From assembly GCA_955652245.1 (NCBI GenBank), contig CATPAV010000039.1:1-10627 (forward strand): 10,627 bases of DNA, given 5' to 3'. The position numbers and the translations under genes are program-made. How positions within the stretch are numbered: position 1 is the stretch's first letter; each line of letters begins with the position of its first letter. The notes beneath the pieces were generated by a model that worked only from the letters and a program-made list of their open reading frames with translations, was not told the origin of the DNA and searched no databases. Origin of the DNA: an uncultured Candidatus Udaeobacter sp. GTDB lineage: Bacteria; Verrucomicrobiota; Verrucomicrobiia; Chthoniobacterales; UBA10450. This document shows positions 1 through 7,087 of this stretch, piece after piece.

Positions 1-1
1 C

Positions 2-760
2 TCTAATGGAACACAAAACGCCTCGATGCTTCTGGCGTTGATGTGGTACTACGCGGGCAACGGCAAAGGCGAAAAAGATATGGTGATCCTTCCCTACAAA
101 GACCGGCTGGCGTTGTTCAGTAAATATCTACAGCAACTGGTGATGGAATCGCTGGGAAAAGAAAAAGACCTCGACGGAAACATTGTGCATCAGGGCATTG
201 CGGTTTACGGCAACAAAGGCTCAACCGATCAGCACGCCTACGTTCAACAGTTGCGTGATGGCGTCCCTAATTTTTTCGTGACCTTTATCGAGGTTGGTAA
301 GGACCGGCACGGGACAGCGCTGGAAGTCGAAAATGGCATTACGAGCGGCGATTATCTTCATGGATTTTTGCGAGGGACAAGAAGTGCGCTTTATGAGAGC
401 GGGCGAGAATCGATCACCGTGAACATTCCGGACGTGAACGCATTTAATATTGGCGCATTGATCGCGCTCTATGAGCGCGCGGTCGGCTTCTATGGATCAC
501 TGGTTAATATCAATGCCTACGATCAGCCTGGTGTTGAGGCTGGGAAAAAAGCGGCGACGAAATTGTTACAACTTCAAAAACAAGTGCGCGAGAAACTTAG
601 CGCTGACCGGGGAAAGACGGCTGAAGAGATCGCGCATTCCATGGATGCCGAGCCGGAAGATGTGTTTCATGCGCTGCGGCATTTGGCGAGCAATGATCCG
701 CAAATCCGAATCACGGCGGGTGATCAAACGGTTGACGAGAAGTTTTCACTCGCAAAATAG
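2..760 (+). CDS. pgi: Glucose-6-phosphate isomerase, C-terminal part (5' end outside window)
   Basis: Cytosolic enzyme interconverting glucose-6-phosphate and fructose-6-phosphate in glycolysis and gluconeogenesis. The frame is open to the window edge, so only the last 252 residues are visible; the first ATG (26) is internal, since conserved sequence (SNGTQNAS) precedes it. Catalytic-type residues expected for the family are visible: Glu in the MES motif (codon 146-148), His in STDQHAYVQQLRDG (codon 233-235) and Lys in the signature YDQPGVEAGK (codon 545-547). The last 65 or so residues form a helical, winged-helix-like tail (AEEIAHSMDAEPEDVF, ALRHLASNDP) of the kind found in plastid, cyanobacterial and chlamydial Pgi rather than in the E. 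coli type. The gene ends 21 bases before the kinase-like gene, so the two may be co-transcribed. Nothing suggests a broken gene. Confidence 0.96.
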   Translation, partial: SNGTQNASMLLALMWYYAGNGKGEKDMVILPYKDRLALFSKYLQQLVMESLGKEKDLDGNIVHQGIAVYGNKGSTDQHAYVQQLRDGVPNFFVTFIEVGKDRHGTALEVENGITSGDYLHGFLRGTRSALYESGRESITVNIPDVNAFNIGALIALYERAVGFYGSLVNINAYDQPGVEAGKKAATKLLQLQKQVREKLSADRGKTAEEIAHSMDAEPEDVFHALRHLASNDPQIRITAGDQTVDEKFSLAK

Positions 761-781
761 CGGTTAGTGTTGTGCCTAAAT

Positions 782-1489
782 ATGGCAGACGCGGCTCCAG
801 AGAATCGAAGTGATTTGTTGAGCGTTCCATGGATCGACACGGTTCGCTTTGTCCACCAGCTTAGCCACGATCTTCGCAACCATCTAAACGCGATCGAGCT
901 GCAGTCGGCTTATATCAGCGAATTGGACGCAAGTGCGGAGCTTAAAGGCGAGATCAAGCGCTTGCGCGAAATGATCTCCGGGCTCACCGCGGTTTTACAG
1001 AAGCTTGCGAGAGGACTCGGTGAAGTTAAACCCAATCTGATCTCCTATCGGGCTTCGGAATTTGTCGAGGATTTGCGCAAGGCAATCGCGCACGAGTTCC
1101 CGAAGGAGAGTGCCGAGATCACCTGGGACATTCAGGCAGGCGACGCGATGCTGAATGTCGATCCTCAACTCTTGCAGCAGGCTTTCAGTGAAATTTTTGA
1201 CAACGCTTTCCAACATGACCGCGGTAAAGGCGCACTTGTCGCGGCGACCGGGATCGACGGAAAGCGATTCGTCTTTACCCTTCGTGAGCCGAAAGCGCGA
1301 TTCCAATCATCCACCGAAAATTGGGGACGCGAACCGTTTCGGAAGATCACCCACGGCCATTATGGTCTTGGCCTGAATCACGTGCGCTTTATCATGGAAG
1401 CTCACGGTGGCGAAATGCATGCTGAGTATGATCCAAAAGGTTCGACGCTCCTCACGAAGCTCACCTTACCGCTGGCGCGCGGAGGCTGA
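782..1489 (+). CDS. Small soluble histidine-kinase-like protein with degenerate G1 box
   Basis: A 235-residue protein with no membrane segment or sensor domain: essentially a dimerisation/phosphoacceptor helix pair plus a HATPase_c domain. The H box is LSHDLRNHLNAIEL with candidate phosphoacceptor His29. The N box is FSEIFDNAFQH with Asn141. The G2 box is GHYGLGLNHVRFIMEAHGG (Gly195, Gly197). The G1 box, normally DxGxG on the strand after the N box, reads REPKARF (168-174), so the adenine-contacting Asp is absent. Known family role: autophosphorylation and transfer to a response regulator. Whether this member binds ATP is doubtful from sequence; it could act as a phosphatase, scaffold or anti-activator. 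The likely partner is the sigma-54 regulator downstream. The ATG at 782 is chosen; an in-frame GTG at 767 would add five residues. Neither has a clear Shine-Dalgarno site. Confidence 0.85.
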   Translation: MADAAPENRSDLLSVPWIDTVRFVHQLSHDLRNHLNAIELQSAYISELDASAELKGEIKRLREMISGLTAVLQKLARGLGEVKPNLISYRASEFVEDLRKAIAHEFPKESAEITWDIQAGDAMLNVDPQLLQQAFSEIFDNAFQHDRGKGALVAATGIDGKRFVFTLREPKARFQSSTENWGREPFRKITHGHYGLGLNHVRFIMEAHGGEMHAEYDPKGSTLLTKLTLPLARGG

Positions 1490-1514
1490 AATCTCGCTCC
1501 GGCGTCGTTTTTTT
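1476..1514 (+). terminator. Intrinsic terminator overlapping the kinase-like stop codon
   Basis: CGGAG (1480-1484) pairs with CTCCG (1497-1501). The stem extends by three pairs (1476-1478 with 1502-1504) across a bulged G at 1479. A 12-base loop contains the TGA stop at 1487-1489. Seven T follow at 1508-1514. This is a classic Rho-independent layout and should limit read-through from pgi and the kinase-like gene into the regulator gene. Confidence 0.7.
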
Positions 1515-1564
1515 GGACAACTGAAGCGATCAGTGAATTCGTATCATGAGGGCAGGTCTTTGAG

Positions 1565-2959
1565 ATGAAGACGGAGAACCATCGCATCCTGATCATTGAT
1601 GACGAGCGGCCGATTCTGCTGACGCTCGAGGCGCTTCTCCGGCGTCATGCTTATCAAGTCGACACTGCTCCCACCGCGTCCCAGGGATTGAAGTTGCTGA
1701 AAACGAAATCTCCCGCGCTTGTTTTGCTCGATCTTCAATTACCGGACGCAGAAGGCTTGCAAACGCTCGATAGCATTAAGAGCGACTCACCGGAGATGCC
1801 AGTCATAATTTTGACCGCGCACGACACATTGCACAACGCGATCGAGTCGATTAAGCGCGGCGCTTATCATTTCATCAGCAAACCATACGCGCCCGAAGAA
1901 CTGCTCAGCTTGATAGAGAAAGCTTTGGAAAAGCAGTCACTCCTGCGCGAGACAGAAAAACTCCGGCAAAAAACAGAGCAGCTCGAAAAGCGTCTGGAGA
2001 TCGCCGAGACGCGGCTCACACCGATTTTCAAAAGCAAGCCGATGCAGGAGATCGATGAATTGATCAATGCGATGGCGCCTTCCGAAGCAAACGTGCTCAT
2101 CGTGGGCGAGAGCGGCGTGGGCAAGGAAGTCATCGCAAACGTGATTCACGCCCGCAGCCGGCGTGCGGGAAAACCGATGGTGAAACTGAATTGTGCCGCA
2201 TTTCCCCAAACCATGATAGAGGGGGAACTTTTTGGTTACGTGAAAGGGGCGTTTACGGGCGCGATGAACGAGTTCCCGGGAATGATCGCCGCGGCGGAAG
2301 GCGGCACACTCTTCCTCGACGAAATATCGGACATGCCGACGGATTTGCAGACGCGGTTTTTACGCGTGCTGCAGGAGCGGGAATACCGGCCCCTTGGAAG
2401 CACGCAAATAATGAAGGCTGACTTCCGGGTGATCGCTTCAACGAATCGGCCTGTTGCGGAGGCGCTTTCCAAGAACTTTCTGCGCTCTGATTTGTATTAT
2501 CGGTTAAACACTTTTCAAATCGAAGTGCCGCCGCTTCGGGAGCGCAAGCAGGATATCCCGCCCCTGATCGCCTCGTTTCTAAGGCAGTTTGCACAGCAAC
2601 TCGACAAACCTGAACCAACCATTGTGCCGGACGCTTTTCAGAAATTACTCGATTACGCCTGGCCGGGTAATGTCCGAGAACTGCAGAACGCGATTGAATA
2701 CGCGGTGGTGCTGTCGCGGCGGGAGTTGATTGGTGTGAAAGAACTGCCCGACGAAGTTCAATTGCCCACGGTACTGCAACAAACAGAGCGCGGCGCTCCA
2801 CCCCGGACCGGTGTGCAGAGCCTCGACGATGTCGAGCGGAACACGATTCTTCAAGCGCTGGCGGAGTGTCACGGCAACAAAAAAAAGGCAGCGGAGCTTC
2901 TCGGCATCCAGCGTCCCACCCTCTATAATAAAATGAAGCGATACGCCATCGAGCTATGA
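1565..2959 (+). CDS. NtrC-family sigma-54-dependent response regulator
   Basis: A 464-residue enhancer-binding activator that remodels sigma-54 RNA polymerase using ATP. The receiver domain (about 7-122) has a complete active site: Asp12-Asp13, phosphoacceptor Asp56, Thr84 and Lys106. A coiled-coil-prone linker (about 125-150) leads to the AAA+ domain. Visible there are Walker A GESGVGKE (181-188), the sigma-54 contact loop GAFTGA (228-233), Walker B GGTLFLDE with Asp252-Glu253, and a WPGNVRELQN sensor II segment. The last 40 or so residues are a Fis-type helix-turn-helix (KKKAAELLGIQRPTLYNKMKRY). Length and domain order are typical of NtrC, AtoC or ZraR, so no symbol is assigned. The start ATG has GGCAGG at 1551-1556 at good spacing. 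A small inverted repeat (ACTGA/TCAGT, 1520-1534) lies between the upstream terminator and the start. glnD follows closely. Confidence 0.95.
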   Translation: MKTENHRILIIDDERPILLTLEALLRRHAYQVDTAPTASQGLKLLKTKSPALVLLDLQLPDAEGLQTLDSIKSDSPEMPVIILTAHDTLHNAIESIKRGAYHFISKPYAPEELLSLIEKALEKQSLLRETEKLRQKTEQLEKRLEIAETRLTPIFKSKPMQEIDELINAMAPSEANVLIVGESGVGKEVIANVIHARSRRAGKPMVKLNCAAFPQTMIEGELFGYVKGAFTGAMNEFPGMIAAAEGGTLFLDEISDMPTDLQTRFLRVLQEREYRPLGSTQIMKADFRVIASTNRPVAEALSKNFLRSDLYYRLNTFQIEVPPLRERKQDIPPLIASFLRQFAQQLDKPEPTIVPDAFQKLLDYAWPGNVRELQNAIEYAVVLSRRELIGVKELPDEVQLPTVLQQTERGAPPRTGVQSLDDVERNTILQALAECHGNKKKAAELLGIQRPTLYNKMKRYAIEL

Positions 2960-3001
2960 GCTGATTTCGCATTTTGGATTGATCGGTGTCTCTCGGTTTG
3001 C

Positions 3002-3033
3002 AAATCGACGATCCAAATCGACAATCAAAATCG
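3002..3033 (+). repeat. Short imperfect direct repeat before glnD
   Basis: AAATCGAC occurs at 3002-3009 and at 3015-3022, each followed by a GATCC/AATCA-like filler, with a partial third copy AAAATCG ending at 3033. The repeat looks like spacer DNA rather than conserved coding sequence. This favours the GTG at 3033 over the TTG at 2979 as the glnD start. Confidence 0.5.
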
Positions 3034-5810
3034 TGGCATCCCGTCATCTCGAGCAGGTTCTGGCGCATGCGGAGAATCAACTCGCCGCCACGGGCGCAAG
3101 ACGCCCGACAGAGGTCCTTCCGCTTTACAAAAAATTTCTCAAGGTGGAAGAACATCGCCTGCGCCTGAAACACCAGGCCGGCGGCGGCGGTCGCGAAATT
3201 TGCGCGCGGCGGTCCGAACTTGTCGATGTACTATTACAATACGTTTTCGGTGCCGCGGTCACCACTACATCTGGAGAGAAGGGGTCCCGGATTCCGCTAA
3301 CGTTGATTGCGCTTGGCGGATACGGCCGCGGTGAGCTCAATCCGTTTAGCGATATCGATGTCATGCTTCTCCCCCGCGAGGGGACGAGGAAAATTTCGCC
3401 GCATCTCCAGGAAATGGTAGAGCAAGTCCTCTATTTGCTTTGGGACAGCGGCTTCAAAGTTGGACATTCCACGCGCTCGATCAAGGAAGCGATCGCGGAA
3501 GCCAATCACGATATGAAGACAAAGACCGCGATGCTTGAGTCACGTTTTCTGGCAGGCGATGCAGCGCTGGCGCGAGAATTTCGGGAGCAATTTCGTTCCA
3601 AGTGTGTGGAAGGACGCGAACGGGAATACGTCGAAATGCGGATGCAAGATCAAGTCGCGCGGCACAAGAAATTCGGCGACAGCGTCTATCTCCAGGAACC
3701 GCACGTGAAGAGCGGTTGTGGCGGATTGCGCGATTATCAAAATCTCCTTTGGATGACATATTTCAAAGAAGGTTCACTGAGCACGAATCAACTCGTCGGC
3801 AAAGATTGGCTAAGCGAAGCCGACCAACGGCGGATCGAGACCGCCTACGATTTTCTTCTGCGCTTGCGCACCGACTTACATTACGCCACTGGACGCGCCA
3901 CCGACATTCTGCATCTCAACATTCAGGAACAGGCCGCAAAACGACTCAACTACTCTCCTCGAAACGGACAGCTCCGCAGTGAGGCGCTCATGCGGGATTA
4001 TTACGAGCACACACGAAACATCTTCCGTGTGACGGAACGTATTACAGCACAATTCGTAAGCGGGTATGTCACGAGCAGGACTCGTTCTCTTTTCAGTTTC
4101 CTTCCACTAATTCGACCGGAAAAGACTCCGATTGGGGGGTCTTTTTTTATTCGCAATAAACAACTGCATCTGACTCGACGCGATGTTTTCCGCAAGGATC
4201 CCGAGCAAATGATGCGAGCATTTCAGCTCGCCCAGGAACACGCCCTAGATCTGAGTCCGGAAGCGGCAGATCTATTGAGCCGAAGCCTCGGTCAAGTCAC
4301 CCGGACGTATCAATACGCACGGGGGCCTCGTGAAATCTTTAAGGCGATTCTGTCGCGCAAGGGAGAAGTGGGCCGCGTCCTTCGAGCGATGCATCGCGTC
4401 GATTTCCTGGGACGATACATTCCCGAATTCGGGCGGCTGACCTGTCTGGTCCAACACGAGTTCCTGCATCGTTACACGGCCGATGAACATACACTGGTCT
4501 GCATCGACAAGCTCGATGCCGTAGTGAGGACGGATGATTCGAAGCTGATCGCCTATCGCGAAATTTTTGAGCAACTTGACGATCCCTTTGTTCTCTATCT
4601 CGCGCTACTTTTGCACGACACCGGTAAAGCTGTTGGCGCGCGGCCACACTCTGAGGCCAGCGCGCTTTTCGCCCAACGCGTCGCCACCCGTTTGCAATTA
4701 TCATCCGAGCAGCGCAAGTCGCTTATCCTGCTCGTCGACCACCACCTCACGCTCTCCAAGATCGCGCAACAAAGAAATCTTGATGACCCCGCTACAGTGG
4801 CGGAGTTGGCCAAAATTGTGAAGCACCAAAAAAATTTAAACGCCTTGATGCTGCTTACTTTAGCTGATGGCCAGGGCACAAGCGCCGAGGCGTGGTCCGA
4901 TTGGAAAGAATCACTTGTCTGGGAATTGTTTCACGAGACTTCCCGCTATCTGGCCGACCAGAAATCTTATTACGAACAAACAAAAATCGAGCGCGAGAGC
5001 TTGCAGGCTTCCGTGGCTGAAAATCTTTCACCTGATTACGCCGACGAAATTGAGGCACACTTTGACTTTATGCCGGACAATTATTTCCGCGGCTGCGACG
5101 TGCCGGAAATTATCGAGCATCTAAAACTGTTCCGCTCGTTTCTTGCGAACGTTTCCAGCCGAGGTGAGCAGCCACTGGCGCCGGCCATCTTGTGGAAACC
5201 TTTCACCGGGCAAAGCCACAGCCTCGTCAGTTTCTGGACGTGGGAATGTGGGGAGTTGCTGGCCAAAATTGCCGGGTCGTTTTCAGTCGTGCCGATCAAT
5301 ATCTTGAGCGCCGATATTTTCCCGCGGGGAGACAACGTTGTTCTCGGCGTTTTTCGTGTGTGCAGTACGAAAGCACACGCCGTTACCGACCCCTGTGAAT
5401 TCGAGCTGGTCGAGCAAACTTTGCGCCGCGCCCTCGAGGATGAGAATTTCGATTTTCTTCCGTTGATCGAAAAAGCGAAACATCAGAGCCGCCACCGCCT
5501 TACACTAGGAATCGAATTTCCGATCCACATTGGCATAGATAACAAAACGCATCCGATTTATACACTGATCGAAATCCAGGCTCCGGACCGGCTCGGACTG
5601 CTTTACGATATTCTCACCTGCCTTGATCGCGACGGTGTTTCAATCGCACTTTCTCGTATTAACACACAGGACGGCGCCGCCATCGATACTTTGTATGTCG
5701 TGGATCGCTCCGCCCACGCCAAGATTACCGATTCGCATCGCATTGCTGCGATCCAGCAGCATCTTCAAAATGCAATTCTGGGTGGAGGGGGGCTAAATCA
5801 AGGTAAGTAA
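3033..5810 (+). CDS. glnD: Bifunctional [protein-PII] uridylyltransferase / uridylyl-removing enzyme GlnD
   Basis: Cytosolic nitrogen sensor of 925 residues that uridylylates PII proteins when glutamine is low and removes UMP when glutamine is high. The nucleotidyltransferase motif is GGYGRGELNPFSDID (about 95-109), with the metal-binding pair Asp107 and Asp109. The UTase-linked helical region includes QEPHVKSGCGGLRD. The HD hydrolase domain has HRYTADEHTL and LLLHDTGK (His528-Asp529). Two C-terminal ACT domains follow (about 735-815 and 840-915, the latter with IQAPDRLGLLYDIL); these are the family's glutamine-sensing part. All catalytic motifs are present and the length is in the usual 850-940 range. 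The GTG at 3033 is preferred because conserved-looking sequence begins there; a TTG at 2979 would add 18 residues lying on a direct repeat. No PII gene or glnA is in view. A terminator-like hairpin sits inside the gene. Confidence 0.96.
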   Translation: MASRHLEQVLAHAENQLAATGARRPTEVLPLYKKFLKVEEHRLRLKHQAGGGGREICARRSELVDVLLQYVFGAAVTTTSGEKGSRIPLTLIALGGYGRGELNPFSDIDVMLLPREGTRKISPHLQEMVEQVLYLLWDSGFKVGHSTRSIKEAIAEANHDMKTKTAMLESRFLAGDAALAREFREQFRSKCVEGREREYVEMRMQDQVARHKKFGDSVYLQEPHVKSGCGGLRDYQNLLWMTYFKEGSLSTNQLVGKDWLSEADQRRIETAYDFLLRLRTDLHYATGRATDILHLNIQEQAAKRLNYSPRNGQLRSEALMRDYYEHTRNIFRVTERITAQFVSGYVTSRTRSLFSFLPLIRPEKTPIGGSFFIRNKQLHLTRRDVFRKDPEQMMRAFQLAQEHALDLSPEAADLLSRSLGQVTRTYQYARGPREIFKAILSRKGEVGRVLRAMHRVDFLGRYIPEFGRLTCLVQHEFLHRYTADEHTLVCIDKLDAVVRTDDSKLIAYREIFEQLDDPFVLYLALLLHDTGKAVGARPHSEASALFAQRVATRLQLSSEQRKSLILLVDHHLTLSKIAQQRNLDDPATVAELAKIVKHQKNLNALMLLTLADGQGTSAEAWSDWKESLVWELFHETSRYLADQKSYYEQTKIERESLQASVAENLSPDYADEIEAHFDFMPDNYFRGCDVPEIIEHLKLFRSFLANVSSRGEQPLAPAILWKPFTGQSHSLVSFWTWECGELLAKIAGSFSVVPINILSADIFPRGDNVVLGVFRVCSTKAHAVTDPCEFELVEQTLRRALEDENFDFLPLIEKAKHQSRHRLTLGIEFPIHIGIDNKTHPIYTLIEIQAPDRLGLLYDILTCLDRDGVSIALSRINTQDGAAIDTLYVVDRSAHAKITDSHRIAAIQQHLQNAILGGGGLNQGK
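4120..4148 (+). terminator. Terminator-like hairpin inside glnD
   Basis: AAAAGACTCC (4120-4129) can pair over all ten positions, with one T-G wobble, with GGGGTCTTTT (4136-4145) across the loop GATTGG. The T run spans 4142-4148, seven in all. The geometry is that of an intrinsic terminator, but it lies within the GlnD reading frame (coding about PEKTPIGGSFF, between the UTase and HD parts). It may be chance, or it may terminate transcripts when translation is uncoupled. Confidence 0.4.
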
Positions 5811-5811
5811 A

Positions 5812-5834
5812 GGCGATTCGCCCAGCCATTTTTT
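5812..5834 (+). terminator. Possible weak terminator after glnD
   Basis: GGCG/CGCC with a three-base loop (5812-5822) lies just after the glnD stop and is followed by six T at 5829-5834. GGCT (5791-5794) and AGCC (5824-5827) could add an outer helix. The inner stem is only four pairs, so termination would be weak. Two more T-runs (5843-5848 and 5851-5855) follow, giving a U-rich leader for the next gene. Confidence 0.3.
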
Positions 5835-5855
5835 GTTGCTCATTTTTTCATTTTT

Positions 5856-6608
5856 ATGAACGTGCTTGTTCTCGCTGCGGGGTACGCCACCCGCCTTTAC
5901 CCGCTGACGCTCGACAAGGCCAAACCGTTGCTCCCCGTCGGAGGCAAACCAATCATCGAGTGGGTCGTGGAGAAACTCATCGATGTTCCGGATCTGGAAA
6001 CAATTTACATCGTGACGAACGACAAATTCGCGCATGACTTCCAAGCCTGGGCCGAGCGCTACCGAAACCGACAGCCCAAATTCAAATTCAAGATCATCAA
6101 CGACGGCTCCAAAAGCGACGACGACAAGCTCGGCGCGACTGGAGATATCAATTTCGTTGTAACCCGGGAGAATCTGACCGAAAAGGATTTGCTGATTGTC
6201 GCAGGTGACAACTTGTTTAGTGAATCGCTGGCCGGTTTTGTTGGCTGCGCGAAAAAGACGGACGCAACAGTGGCTGTTTATGACGTCGGCGATGCTGAGG
6301 CGATTAAAAAGTACGGTAACATCGCGGTCGACGCTGATGGAATCATCACCCATTTTGAGGAAAAACCAAAGAAACCTCGAAGCACCCTGGCCGCAATCGC
6401 TCTTTATTATTACTCACCGAAAGTGCTTTCCCTTTTCACAACCTATCTCGCTGCCGGCAACAACCCAGATCAGCCGGGTCGTTTTGTGCAATGGCTTTAC
6501 ACGCGCATGCCGGTGAGAACGTTCGAGCTCAAAGGCAAATGGCTCGACATTGGAAGCAAAGGGACGCTGAAAGAGGCCGACGAGATCTTTCGAAAGTTTG
6601 GCCGGTAA
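5856..6608 (+). CDS. Sugar-phosphate nucleotidyltransferase (RmlA/GlmU-like NTP_transferase fold)
   Basis: A 250-residue cytosolic protein expected to join an NTP and a sugar-1-phosphate into an NDP-sugar plus pyrophosphate, supplying a glycan pathway. The N-terminal nucleotide-binding signature is LAAGYATRLYPLT (6-18), a variant of GGxGTR. The conserved KP is Lys23-Pro24. The metal-binding Asp of VAGDNLF is Asp118, EEKP is at 168-171, and a WLDIGS segment lies near the C-terminus. It has only the catalytic core, with no left-handed beta-helix acyltransferase domain, so it is not a GlmU. Size resembles short glucose-1-phosphate thymidylyl- or uridylyltransferases, but the substrate cannot be read from sequence. 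The ATG at 5856 has no Shine-Dalgarno site and follows a T-rich leader. The gene is 45 bases after glnD and convergent with the DUF5069 gene. Confidence 0.9.
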   Translation: MNVLVLAAGYATRLYPLTLDKAKPLLPVGGKPIIEWVVEKLIDVPDLETIYIVTNDKFAHDFQAWAERYRNRQPKFKFKIINDGSKSDDDKLGATGDINFVVTRENLTEKDLLIVAGDNLFSESLAGFVGCAKKTDATVAVYDVGDAEAIKKYGNIAVDADGIITHFEEKPKKPRSTLAAIALYYYSPKVLSLFTTYLAAGNNPDQPGRFVQWLYTRMPVRTFELKGKWLDIGSKGTLKEADEIFRKFGR

Positions 6609-6633
6609 AAACGGTGGAGAGCGGCCGTCCACC
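6606..6633 (-). terminator. Intrinsic terminator of the bactofilin operon
   Basis: On the minus strand GGTGGA (6633-6628) pairs with TCCACC (6618-6613) around a nine-base GC-rich loop. G (6612) and five T (6611-6607) follow. The T run is the complement of the A run in and after the TAA stop of the convergent nucleotidyltransferase gene. On the plus strand the hairpin has no T run, so it should act mainly on minus-strand transcripts. Confidence 0.7.
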
Positions 6634-6656
6634 ATCGGTCGGAACGCTGTCGATCC

Positions 6657-7076
6657 TCACTTCAGGCGGCCTTCATCAAACTCGATCAGATCGAAATACG
6701 TTCGGATATCATTGCGACTTTCGCCTCCCGCTTCCTTGAGAAAATGGAGAAAGCGCGCCTTTTTTGCAGCGGTGGCCGGATGTCGGGAAATCATCGCCTC
6801 ATTCCACTGTTCGATTGCTTCGGGCGAATGTCTCGCTCCGTTTTCCTGCACCCAGTTTAAAATTGCGCCATCGTCATCCAGGCTATTGGCCACGTCTTCG
6901 AATGCATCGCCGGCCAGCTTTAGAAACGCGAGCAAATGCTTATCAAAACCAACGGTCTTATAATTGTAGCCGTTGAGCAACCCTTTGCGATGAAGCCTCG
7001 CCTTGTCGATCAAACGTGGCAGATGCACGTATCCGCCAAGTTTTTCGTACGGACTGCGTGGATGCAGTCTTTGCAT
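6657..7076 (-). CDS. DUF5069 domain protein
   Basis: A 139-residue soluble protein with no signal peptide or membrane segment. The opening RSPYEKLGGYVHLPRLIDKARLH-type segment (about 7-29), the GLLNGYNY stretch and the FDKHLLAFL helix match what I recall of the DUF5069 family, which is frequent in Verrucomicrobiota. The biochemical function of that family is unknown to me. The middle and end (VQENGARHSPEAIEQWNE, KKARFLHFLKEAG) are helical and charged. The ATG at 7076 is 11 bases after the stop of the zinc-ribbon bactofilin gene, so it is almost certainly the last gene of that operon, and an intrinsic terminator follows. Co-transcription hints at a role linked to the bactofilins, but nothing in the protein shows what. 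Confidence 0.85.
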   Translation of the reverse strand: MQRLHPRSPYEKLGGYVHLPRLIDKARLHRKGLLNGYNYKTVGFDKHLLAFLKLAGDAFEDVANSLDDDGAILNWVQENGARHSPEAIEQWNEAMISRHPATAAKKARFLHFLKEAGGESRNDIRTYFDLIEFDEGRLK

Positions 7077-7087
7077 CGAGCCGAAGC

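Noticed and set aside
2879..2886. Run of eight A in the Fis-type HTH of the regulator, including an in-phase A-AAA-AAG slippery heptamer
   Set aside because: It encodes the normal Lys-rich NKKKAAELLG segment of Fis domains. The frame continues intact and no stimulatory hairpin or Shine-Dalgarno was evident, so programmed frameshifting is unsupported.
2253..3173. Long minus-strand open frame (306 codons) opposite the regulator and glnD
   Set aside because: It is antisense to the strongly supported AAA+/Fis domains, has no recognisable domain and is Arg/Ala-rich as expected of a shadow frame.
4835..4841. In-phase T-TTA-AAC slippery heptamer in the glnD HD region
   Set aside because: A -1 shift would reach a stop within about nine codons. 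No pseudoknot was evident and the family is not known for frameshifting, so chance is likely.
5793..6353. 186-codon minus-strand frame opposite the nucleotidyltransferase
   Set aside because: It mirrors a gene with clear catalytic motifs, has no promoter or family signature, and crosses the glnD end.
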